From assembly GCA_011763485.2 (NCBI GenBank), contig JAANSK020291712.1:1-20008 (forward strand): a DNA stretch of 20,008 bases, in the 5' to 3' direction. Positions 1 through 7,833 of this stretch are shown piece after piece. The position numbers and the translations under genes were made by a program. The first letter of the stretch is position 1. Each line of letters starts with the position of its first letter. Below the pieces are notes generated by a model. The model searched no databases, had not been told where the DNA came from, and saw nothing but the letters and a program-made list of their open reading frames with translations. The stretch comes from Isoetes engelmannii. Taxonomy: Eukaryota; Streptophyta; Lycopodiopsida; Isoetales; Isoetaceae.

Positions 1-104
1 CAAGGCATAAGTCGTGAATATGCCCATCCAACAGCTCTCGTTGCCCGGAGTCACCCCGTGTGAATATGCACCCAAACAAAGGGGGGTTTTGAAGGGGAAT
101 TTAA
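1..104. repeat. Left copy of a ~105-bp direct repeat
   Basis: This stretch recurs in the same orientation at 3549-3653 at roughly 90% identity by eye. Both copies contain the words CGTGAATATGCCCAT, AGCTCTCGTTGCCC and GTGTGAATATGCACCCAAA and end in GGGGAATTTAA. The left copy is cut by the window edge, so its true start is unknown. The flanks of the two copies differ after the repeat. It could be the end of a long-terminal-repeat fossil, a shared internal fragment, or two copies of a dispersed repeat. I cannot name a family. Confidence 0.75.
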
Positions 105-778
105 CCATATCCAAGATTTTCACTTCTGCTTATATAATGGTGGGAAACTTAGTCTCATCTTTTCTAAATGTTATTTTCCATGTTTGGAATGTCTCCTCGA
201 TGTCTCCTTCACTAGCACTTGATGCAGCATCATTCTGCATCTGGGCGGAGTTAGAATCTGAAGCTTTGCATCTAGGCAACAACTTTTAGCATTTGGGCAC
301 TGGTAGAATCACGTTTTATTTGGGCTTAGGCACTTTGCTCTGTATCTGCCCCATAAGCTCGGTGAGCTTCCCGTGGACGTTAAAATATATCTATCTATCT
401 TATGATACTAGGGAAACGTAGATGAAGTCTATCTTTCTTATGTATGACACTAATGCACGATTTCATTAATTTGAGAATCCGTACATTCTCATTTTGCTCC
501 AAATAGCTTGTCAGGGGCATATAAAGGGTAGTTTTCGGACGGTCGTCCTATCTTAGAAGCAAAAAAGCACTCAGGCAACACAGTTCACCACAAAAAAAAA
601 ACTAAGCTTCTAGTCTTCGCATAGATGCTGACGATTTCAGATGATACTGAAGTATTATCTGAGTTCTGGCGTATGCGATATAAGGTCGAAAAGATCGCGG
701 TTGCGGCAAAACATGGACAAGCGGGCTTGTAATATATTTATCTATAGCTAGGGGCGAGCTGCTTTCTGGAGGTTTTAA
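105..778. other. No gene seen
   Basis: AT-rich sequence with no coding region I can support. It has a short ATCTATCT-type run near 390 and an A-run near 592-601. Short open frames on either strand carry no recognisable motif. It probably belongs to the repeat nest that surrounds it. Confidence 0.6.
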
Positions 779-1440
779 GTGTCCTCCTTCTGGCGTCAAC
801 ACCCTCCCTGTACTGCTCATAGGGTGCACGATCCTGGTCAAATCGGACTAGGATATAGCCTCCGAAATGCAAGCACGATGTGTTGCTACGTTATTGAAGG
901 GTTTGCATTATGGACGTCGAGTTTTAGTCGTCCGCACTTGGGATATGGTCAAGAAGTTGTAGTTGAAAATGAGAAGCAATAGAAATTGAATGAATGTGAT
1001 TTGAATCTATTCTCCTTCCGATGTGCCAAAATGTTTCAATTACTTTAAGATCTGTTAATCAAGATGAGACACTTGCACTCAGATCTAAATATCTTGATCT
1101 TTATTGACTTTTTTCAAATGATTTTCAAGGAAGAAATCCGGGTAGAGTTGTGATGAGATGTGGGAAGATATTTGGCTCAATTTTGATCCGGGACGATGGA
1201 GAAAATTGGGTTCACAGTTGGGAAAACATTTGCCAGTGCACTTCCCTGAAACAAAATGAGGTATGCACATTCAAATGATGATAACTCGAGTTTTCCTAAA
1301 GAGTTTTGGCTGAGTTTTACATCGTCTATCAAGAAAAAGTTGTAGGAATATGTGGGAGAAACAATGGCTCAATTTGGATTTGGGATGATTGAGAAAATTG
1401 GGTTCAAAGTTCGGGATTGCTCCGTCAAAAATCAACATGG
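779..1440 (+). repeat. Dispersed repeat, modules A+B+B (forward)
   Basis: Module A (about 779-1080) starts around GGCGTCAACACCCTCCCTGT and runs through GCTACGTTATTGAAGGGTTTGCATTATGGA and TCAAGAAGTTGTAGTTGAAAATG-like text. It is followed by two tandem copies of module B (about 1090-1270 and 1271-1440), each with GATGTGGGA-like, GGCTCAATTT and GAGAAAATTGGGTTCA words. The same modules recur forward at 1551-2135 and reversed at 2300-2700 and 2830-3065. No protein domain is evident. The composition fits a decayed retroelement or other dispersed repeat, but the family is unknown. Confidence 0.7.
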
Positions 1441-1451
1441 TTCGAGATTGC

Positions 1452-1548
1452 TCCTTCAAAAATCATTCGAAAAAGATCAATAGAGCTCAAGATATTCAGA
1501 TTTGGGTGCAAGTATCTCATCTTGATTCAGTGATCTTAAAGAGCAGGA
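1452..1548 (-). repeat. Inverted fragment of the module A/B junction
   Basis: This stretch reads CTTCAAAAATCATTCGAAAA, then GATCAATAGAGCTCAA, then CTCATCTTGATTCAGTGATC. It is the reverse complement of the A-to-B junction near 1040-1130, and closely matches 2401-2495 in the same orientation. Between two forward copies, it marks an orientation switch inside the nest. Confidence 0.65.
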
Positions 1549-1550
1549 TG

Positions 1551-2135
1551 AACTCTCCCTCTACAGGATGATACGATGCAAGGTCCTAGTCTAATCTGAC
1601 TATTATATAAGATCCGAAATGTAATCTATGTGTGTTGCTAGGTTATTGAAGGCTTTACATTATGGATATGGATATGGTTAGTTCATACACATGTTTTGAT
1701 ATGGATACGGCATGTTAGAACCTCCAGGTTGCTTAAGCCAACCAATGACTGTGCAAAATGAGGTAGATGCACTCATATCTGACTATCTCAAGCTCTACTG
1801 ATCTTTTTCAGATGATTTTTGGAGGAGTAATAAGAAAAAAGTTGTGTTGACATGTGGGAGAAAATTTGTCTCAATTTTGATGTGGGACGATTGAGAAAAT
1901 CAGGCTCAAAGTTGGTATAAAATTTGGTCAGTGCACTTCCCCGAGATAAAAAAAAAAAAAAAAAAAAACTACACATTCAAATGATGATATCTCAAGTTTT
2001 ACTGAACCTTTTTGGATGGTTTTTGAAATAACTATAAGAGAAAAGTTGTAGGAACATGTGAGAAATAACTTGGATTGATTTGGAACCGAGATGATGGATA
2101 AAATTGAGTTCAAAGTGGGTCAAAAATTCTATCAG
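1551..2135 (+). repeat. Dispersed repeat, modules A+B+B (second forward copy)
   Basis: A shorter module A (about 1551-1700, with GATGCAAGGTCCTAGTC and GTGTTGCTAGGTTATTGAAGG) is followed by two module B copies (about 1785-1975 and 1980-2135). A run of 21 adenines (1948-1968) lies at the end of the first B copy. The layout repeats that of 779-1440, so the A+B+B arrangement is probably the original element or part of it. Confidence 0.65.
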
Positions 2136-2299
2136 TAAAAAGCCAGCAAGCTGATTCTGTCAGTAAAAAAACAGCAAGCATGATCACAACTGGCACATGT
2201 CTGAATAGGGCCTAAGATCATGTGAAAAAAGATAAAATTATAGTTTGGATTACGAGAAGTATCTCCGAGGAGCATACCTCTTTTTGTTCAGAGAAGTGG
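2136..2299. repeat. Spacer with a short tandem duplication
   Basis: TCAGTAAAAAGCCAGCAAGC is followed after about 29 bp by TCAGTAAAAAAACAGCAAGC. The rest is unremarkable. The stretch lies at the turn between the forward copies on its left and the reverse copies on its right. Confidence 0.5.
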
Positions 2300-2700
2300 A
2301 CTAGCCAAATTTTTTAGCAAATTTGAACCCAATTTTCTCAATCATCCCAGATCCAAATTGAGCCAAATTTTTTCCCACATCTCATCACAACTTTCTTGGC
2401 ATTGTTCCTTCAAAAATCATTTAAAAAAGATCAATAGAGCTCAAAATTTTCAGACTTGGGTGCGAGTATCTCATCTTGATACAGGGATCTTAAAGTAATT
2501 GTAACTTTTTGGCGCGTCGGGAGGATGATAGATCCAAACCCATTCCATCAGTTCCTATTCCTTTATGTTTTTAACTACAACTTCTTGACCTTTTTCCCAA
2601 GTGCAGAAGTCTAAAAATCGACCTCTATAACGTAAACCCTTCAAGAATCTAGCAACACACATGGTTTACTTTTCGGAGACTGAAGCGTGGATGCCTTCAT
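2300..2700 (-). repeat. Dispersed repeat, modules B and A (reversed)
   Basis: Read on the minus strand this runs from AGTTACAATTACTTTAAGATC-like module A text into GATGAGATGTGGGA, GGCTCAATTTGG and GATTGAGAAAATTGGGTTCA. It therefore mirrors about 848-1260 and 1551-2135 on the plus strand. Together with the forward copies it forms long imperfect inverted repeats around about 2200. Confidence 0.7.
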
Positions 2701-3065
2701 GGATAACTAGGTGCGCCATATCTAAACATGCATGCAGAGCCATGACAACTGGAATAACAGTGTTTAGATCTATCGGCATCTCGAATGATCCCAAACAATC
2801 TTACTACTACAAAAGGCGCTCTTGACTTCTCATTGCCACATCGGGAGGAGGATAGATCCAAGTTCCACTCCGTCAGTTTTTTCTCATTTGCATTTTCAAT
2901 TGCAAGCTCCCGGCCATGTCCCAAGTGCAAACAACCAAAATTAGACCTCCATAATGCAAACTCTTCAAGAACCTAGCAACATATAAGGCTTACGTTTTGG
3001 AAGCCATATCCTAGTCAGATTCGACCAGGACCTTGCACTGTATCATCATGTACAGGAAGCAGTGT
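2701..3065 (-). repeat. Dispersed repeat, module A (second reversed copy)
   Basis: From about 2830 to 3065 the minus strand reads GATACAGTGCAAGGTCCTGG, GACTAGGATATGGCTTCC, GTTGCTAGGTTCTTGAAGAG and a late GATCTATCCTCCTCCCGATG. This is module A as at 779-1015. Positions 2701-2830 are unassigned spacer. No coding potential is recognised. Confidence 0.6.
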
Positions 3066-3280
3066 CTCAAATTCAAAAGATGATGAATTTTCTTTTGACA
3101 ACTTTTTAAAATTTCAAGTTCACATTTGACACAAAATTTGAAAATCAAGTTCTCAATTGACGCCTTCAAAAAATATGTAGTTCTCATCAATTTTATTCAA
3201 TTTATAATAGCTCGTATAAGACTATTAAAAAAAGAAGGGATAACCATAGGAATGTATAAACCGCATACTCACAATCTGAA

Positions 3281-3391
3281 AGGGCTTATCTGGCAATGCA
3301 CAATTAAGGAATTTTAGTTTGCTTGAGAAAGTTTTTGATGAAGGGCTTATCTAGCAATGCACATTTAGAGAATTTTGGTGTGCTTGAGAAA
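3281..3391. repeat. Tandem duplication, 61-bp period
   Basis: AGGGCTTATCTGGCAATGCA at 3281 returns as AGGGCTTATCTAGCAATGCA at 3342. Both copies continue to a shared GAATTTT and GCTTGAGAAAG. The two ~50-bp units are separated by about 10 bp. No function is suggested. Confidence 0.75.
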
Positions 3392-3548
3392 GCGAGAGCC
3401 CCTTTTATACCCCCTAAAACAATATGAAATAAACACCATTTAGTACATTGCCTCAAATCTTATAGTATTGCACAAGTCTCAATATACAGTATAAAAAAAC
3501 TTGTACGAGCATACCCCACAAACGAGGATCACTATCTACAGTCCAAAT

Positions 3549-3653
3549 CAAGGCATAACTCGTGAATATGCCCATTTAATAGCTCTCGTTGCCCAAAGTC
3601 ACCCCTCGTGTGAATATGCACCCAAACCAAAGAGGGTTTTAGGGGGAATTTAA
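3549..3653. repeat. Right copy of the ~105-bp direct repeat
   Basis: Same orientation as 1-104, giving an offset of 3548 bp. It is followed by a short TTTAA triplication (AATTTAATTTAATTTAAT) that is absent from the left copy. If the pair were terminal repeats of one element, the region between would be its body, but that body is a jumble of mixed-orientation modules. Nested insertions or independent copies are at least as likely. Confidence 0.75.
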
Positions 3654-4800
3654 TTTAATTTAATAGTGTTGGATGTAATGGTTGTGTGAATATGCAGATT
3701 ATTCATGCAATTGCACAAAACACTAAATACACTGGATGCCCCAATTTGCTGCTTCTATCTAACAGAGACTTGAAAGTTGCTTAACTAAGTCTCACAAAAA
3801 TCATAACCAAGGGCGGCCTCCTCCGAAACCTTTGCAAAACCCCAAAATTCACTGCTCGCTGCCATCTGTTGCTGCTCAAGATTCCTGCGACTGCACATCC
3901 GACCATGTTTGGACATCATCTATCTCTGCTCATGGGTTCCACGATCTATCTCCCCATCGCCAGTGCAATAATCGGCCTTTTTCTTTAAAGTTGCTGCCTG
4001 CTTTCCGCATAAAGCAGTCCAAAAGCGAATCCACATTTGTTGCACAGTTTCCAGGTGCAATATTCCTGGCTATGGCTACGTCGGAGGGTCACCAACTCCT
4101 GCTGATAGGTTTTGGCCAGGCCGTCTAAGATCTTACGGTGTAGATTTTATTTTAATTTGGATCAATGGTCGAGATGAGTGCCTCGACGTCGAAGAATATT
4201 CTAGAGAACATTTCTATAAGAATTATATATGTTTAGATTATATAATAGGTAAGTACTAAAGGAACACGAAAGTGACATGAATGTGCTTGAAAATACAAAC
4301 TGTATTACAATTATGCCACTGTTTTAAGCATTCGCAAGCTCCAGAAAAGCTTTATCTCACACATGCGAATGCATTTACTATTTAAAAACATGACAGTGAT
4401 ATAAGATATGTGTTAAAACCTTACCTTGTTAAAAAAGCTGTAATAGAGGTCGTTGGTTTCACAAAAGCTCTTCCTTAGTTATTCCGTGCTTTGTTTCTGA
4501 ACTAGCTTTGTCGTCCAAAATAAGCAACAGTAAGAACTCGCTCCTCCTTAATTGGCGGGAACAAGAAACTTTGTCGGGAAGTTGTTTGATCAGCTCCACA
4601 CACATTCAAAATTCACATGCGACACTAATAAACCCTTGATTTTTGCCTTTTTTTCTTCTTATTTAACTTACGAAAGCAACACTTGTTTACTAAAAATGAA
4701 AAAAACTCCAAAGGTTACTTATAATCTCCACCCCGACACGAGGGAAAAAAACTTAATAGTTATATATTCTGCTTCATTTTTTTCGACAACTTTTGTCTAT
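3654..4800. other. No gene seen
   Basis: Positions 3800-4130 are somewhat richer in C and G, and the plus strand stays open for about 98 codons. There is no ATG at the head of that frame, no domain and no clear splice context, so I do not call a gene. The rest (4130-4800) is AT-rich without recognisable structure. Confidence 0.55.
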
Positions 4801-4805
4801 TATGG

Positions 4806-4912
4806 AGTTCTCAAATGAACTCAACCAAATTATAAGTTGGTTGAGTTCTCATTTGACAACAACTGACTTCTTTAAAATTCTCATTTGACAACTAATATTT
4901 TTTGTTGACAAC
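4806..4912. repeat. Hairpin and short TTCTCATTTGACAAC repeats
   Basis: GAACTCAACCAA (4817-4828) and TTGGTTGAGTTC (4837-4848) are perfect 12-bp inverted repeats around an 8-bp loop. TTCTCATTTGACAAC follows at about 4846 and again at about 4878, and TTGACAAC-type words continue to about 4912. Similar words occur at 3090-3180, so this is probably another scrap of the same dispersed repeat. Confidence 0.6.
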
Positions 4913-4949
4913 TTTGTGACAACTTTTTTTTGCAAAGAGAACTCCTGGG

Positions 4950-5060
4950 GTGTCAATTTGAGACACTGACAGGGAGGGTGCTGACGCCAAAAGACAAACC
5001 CTTAAAACCCCCCAAAAGTAGCTCGCACCAAAAGTCCTCTCTCGAAGACCCTGGCGACGG
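4950..5060 (-). repeat. Fragment of the dispersed repeat (module A head)
   Basis: The reverse complement of 4968-4990 reads TTGGCGTCAGCACCCTCCCT, matching TCTGGCGTCAACACCCTCCC at about 789-808. The adjoining TTGAGACACTG word is shared with the repeat end near 3060. The stretch continues with G-rich text on the minus strand (TTTTGGGGGGTTTTAAGGG) typical of decayed plant repeats. It may be a terminal-repeat fossil, but the ends cannot be fixed. Confidence 0.5.
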
Positions 5061-5821
5061 ACGGGCAATTTTCCTACTTTGACACTGTGCATTGGCTATG
5101 CCAATGGACTCAGAACGTTAAAATTAACCTGGCGATCAAGTTTCATGGGTAGAAGACGACCCCTTCTCCAAGAAGCACAATCAGAGCTCGTGTCCAACAC
5201 ACTCGTAGTCAATTAGATAAGGAGGTGGCTACGGAATACTTCAACGAGGGGTTCATGTTTCTCTCTTTTGCAAAATTGACCATAGAACTTGGTCCCTAGG
5301 GTAATTTTGCCATTATTTTGGACGATATGGCAAAGTCGAATTGCCATTCCGAAGCCGCTGTACTGCCCGAACTACAAAACACTTGGGTTTCTACACAGTC
5401 GGCCGCAGGACGATTCGTGGTTTGATAAGTTCTTGCAGACCGATCTTGGATTGCCACCTCATCATCTTTAGTGCCATATCATTGCCATGTCATCTTTGTG
5501 TGCCACTATTCCACTGTGCATTGCCACTCTACTCCAATGAAGCAAATTTTGACCACTACCTGTGGAGACCTAAGACAACACAGAGGTATGATGAGCTTGG
5601 CGAATTTCTTTGCAGAGGCGGCATCTCCCATACATACATCAGATCCATATTGTTTGAATGCAAATGGATGAAGTGTTTGGAGGAAAAGATGAAGAACGTA
5701 AACATATTGGCATCTCTTGCCTCTTGTACTATTGCTCAGATAGGGCATGCTCATCAGTGTGGCAACCGATGATAGGACTTGGCATACGACCTTATAGAGG
5801 AGCGAAGTCCAAAAAAATGCA
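5061..5821. other. No gene that I can name
   Basis: The plus strand is open from about 5341 to 5772 (143 codons), with TTG rather than ATG at its head. The later part has a mixed, protein-like composition (YDELGEFLCRGGISHTYIRS), so it could be a decayed exon. I recognise no domain. TTGCCAC-like words recur between 5450 and 5530. A small perfect inverted repeat, CATTGGC TAT GCCAATG, lies near 5090-5106. Confidence 0.35.
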
Positions 5822-6103
5822 TCAGGAACTTTTTTAGGGCCCGTTTTTTGGGGTATGGCCTCTCCCCTCTTGTGAGGCTGCAGTGCAAAGTCCTAACATC
5901 GTTTGACATGGGGAAGGTTGCTAGCTTGCCTACCCAACAACATGCTCTGCCCGAATGGGTGGGTGGTGTTCTGGCACGCTTGCTTGCATCGGAATTGAAG
6001 AGCTGCCACCCTTCCCCAAGTCGAACAAGGCCAAGTGGGCGGCTGCCTCACTAGAGGGGAGAGGCAAGACCCCAAGAGACGGACCCCAAAAAAGTTCCCC
6101 AGA
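5822..6103. repeat. Foldback: ~110-bp imperfect inverted repeat
   Basis: The left arm (5822-5937) reads AGGAACTTTTTTAGGG ... GGCCTCTCCCCTCTTGTGAGG ... GGGGAAGGTTGCTAGCT. The right arm (5998-6103) read on the minus strand gives GGGAACTTTTTTGGGG ... TGCCTCTCCCCTCTAGTGAGG ... GGGGAAGGGTGGCAGCT. Identity is roughly 75% by eye and the spacer is about 60 bp. It could be two inverted copies of a repeat or a foldback element. No terminal duplication of target DNA was identified. Confidence 0.7.
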
Positions 6104-6489
6104 TACTTTCCTAGCCGGGAGGCCATACGCTAATGCCTCCCCTCCCATCGGTTCCCCTATCCAACCACTGAATCCTCTGTTCAAGGAACCTACCTTGAGC
6201 AGGTCAAAAGAGCAGGCAAACTTCTTATTTTAGAAGGCGACTATTTGCAAAAGTTATGGGAGATGAAATGGCATCAGTATGGTGAGGTGGCAAAGATGAA
6301 CGTTGAGGTGGAAAAATATGAAGGGATGCAAAAATGAAGAACTTGCCTAGACAATTTTGCAACTTTTTACAAAAGCATATTTCTCCATTTCTCCATGGTG
6401 ACATGACATTCGTTTGGATGGTATGACATGTCACATGATCGCTAAGCATACCCTAGGTTCAAACTAGCCCCTAGGCTAGTACGACCTTC
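6104..6489. other. No gene seen
   Basis: Repeat-like sequence without a supported gene. TGACATG/CATGTCA words near 6400-6435 could pair with each other. Nothing else is recognised. Confidence 0.5.
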
Positions 6490-6656
6490 GCTCAAACATG
6501 ACAGATGGCTCAAACATGACACCTTGGCTCAAAAAATGCCACATAGGCTCAAATGTGGCACTTGGCTCAAACATGCCCCTAGGCTCAAACATGACACGTG
6601 GCTCAAAATGAACATGTGGCTCAAACATGCCACATAGGCTCAAACATACCATAGAG
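6490..6656. repeat. Minisatellite, nine ~18-bp GGCTCAAACATGMCAC units
   Basis: GCTCAAA begins at 6490, 6508, 6527, 6547, 6565, 6583, 6601, 6619 and 6638, so five of eight spacings are exactly 18 bp and the others are 19 or 20. A diverged unit (GGTTCAAACTAGCCCCTAG) precedes it at about 6456. Because most units are a multiple of three, the minus strand stays open and would spell repeated MFEP-like peptides. I regard that as a by-product of the repeat rather than a gene. Confidence 0.85.
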
Positions 6657-6796
6657 CTTTGTGAATGGTGGAATTCTAAAAAATAAGCATGATATAATTG
6701 TATCACATCCGACCGTCAAGATGAGTGGTTTATATGAGTGGTTTAACGACATTTGAAATACAATTTTTCCTTAGGTAAAATGTTTTAGAAAGGGAT

Positions 6797-6847
6797 AAAT
6801 TCTTTCAGGAGGGTTTTTCACCGCGAAAAACCTGACTGAAGGAATTT
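6797..6847. repeat. Small hairpin, ~21-23-bp arms, 5-bp loop
   Basis: Arms 6797-6819 and 6825-6847 pair with about four mismatches. The inner ends GGTTTTTC and GAAAAACC flank the loop ACCGC. Outside the right arm comes TTCCGACGAAAATTT. It could be an end of a miniature transposon or a relic hairpin. It is too short and isolated to classify. Confidence 0.6.
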
Positions 6848-7070
6848 TTCCGACGAAAATTTAATAAGGTGAAATTTGGGCGTATCCCATGTTGACACAT
6901 GGCGGTTCTAATTTACCCATTCGCCGTAGTTTCTCTGCTGTGGTGCCATAGCTCCTCTGTTGTGCGCCATAGCCATTTTTGGAAGGATCAGGCGATTTTC
7001 GAAAGGATCAAGGCATATTTCAAGGCCCATAGCGATTTTGGAAGGATCAGAAGTTTTTCTTGCAATTTTT

Positions 7071-7208
7071 GGAAGGATCTTGAAGGCATTCATCTATTGA
7101 AGGCATTTCTTGCATGTTTTTCGAGTTTCTTGCGAGTTTTGGAAGGATCTTGAAGGCATTCCTTTGTTGAAGCCATTTCTTGCGACTTTGGCGAGTTTCT
7201 TGCAATTT
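7071..7208. repeat. 70-bp tandem duplication
   Basis: GGAAGGATCTTGAAGGCATT starts at 7071 and again at 7141. The two 70-bp units agree at most positions, sharing CATTTCTTGC and CGAGTTTCTTGC. Partial GGAAGGATCA units occur upstream at about 6980-7050. The minus strand is open across the region (down from an ATG at 7608), but it lies over these repeats and has no recognised domain. Confidence 0.75.
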
Positions 7209-7833
7209 CTAAGGTGATTTTTGCTCTCAATCCGCCATAGCCTCTTTTCCTGCTCGTTTCTAAAAGTTTTTTGTTAAATTTTTGTGCCAGCTGGAGTGTT
7301 TTGACATCAAAATCAGAGTTGGAGCTTCGGCAGCCATATTTCAATTGGAGTTTTCGTGGCCAAGAAATAGTGCGAGTGAGGTTCCTAAATTTAGTTCCTA
7401 ATTTTTTTTTGGAAAATGTTACAGTCGTTATTCTTGCCACTCCAAAGTAAGCGCTGACCTTCGTTGATAAACAGAGCGGGACCTCTGTGTCTTTTTTTGA
7501 TAAACCGAACTTTTGTCTTAGCTTTTGTGAGACCTTGATGAAATTTTTGTTGATGGAAGGGCCGTCTGTGTCTTTTGTTGCTAAAGCAAAAAGTTTAGGT
7601 GTCTGCATGGCAGTGCAGAGTTATAAATTTGCATGAAAGTTTAATAAATTTGCATGTAGATAAGCAAGAGAAATAGTACCAGGCAGAAGTTTTTAAATGT
7701 AGGCACAAGGAATGAGGACCCCAACATGTCCAAAACGAGGAGACTTAGATTAGGGGAGGCGGTTTCTCATAACTGCAATTTACAAACAAGAGCAAAGGAC
7801 GGTGCAGACTAGTTGCGAGTTTTATGCTTCCAG
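7209..7833. other. Upstream region of the recombinase remnant, no gene called
   Basis: T-rich plus strand. A diverged duplication is seen at 7478 (GGGACCTCTGTGTCTTTT) and 7558 (AGGGCCGTCTGTGTCTTTT), about 80 bp apart. AAATTTGCATG occurs twice near 7626 and 7649. This may be promoter or 5'-leader DNA of the gene that follows, but no TATA box or start site can be assigned with confidence. CTAGTTGCG (7809-7817) also forms part of the palindrome at 10267-10292. Confidence 0.4.

Noticed and set aside
3832-4128. 98-codon plus-strand open frame
   Set aside because: It begins with TTG rather than ATG, shows no domain or transit-peptide pattern I can support, and has no clear splice partners.
5341-5772. 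143-codon plus-strand open frame with a protein-like second half
   Set aside because: No ATG at its head, no recognised family, and repeated TTGCCAC words in the DNA. Kept only as a remark in the region description.
6476-6706. Minus-strand frame encoding repeated MFEP peptides
   Set aside because: It follows from an ~18-bp minisatellite; the head codon is GTG and there is no other coding evidence.
7090-7608. 172-codon open frame on the minus strand with an ATG start and many Lys/Arg residues
   Set aside because: It overlies the 70-bp tandem duplication and a second ~80-bp duplication, has no recognised domain, and its basic, Lys/Arg-rich composition reflects the T-rich plus strand.
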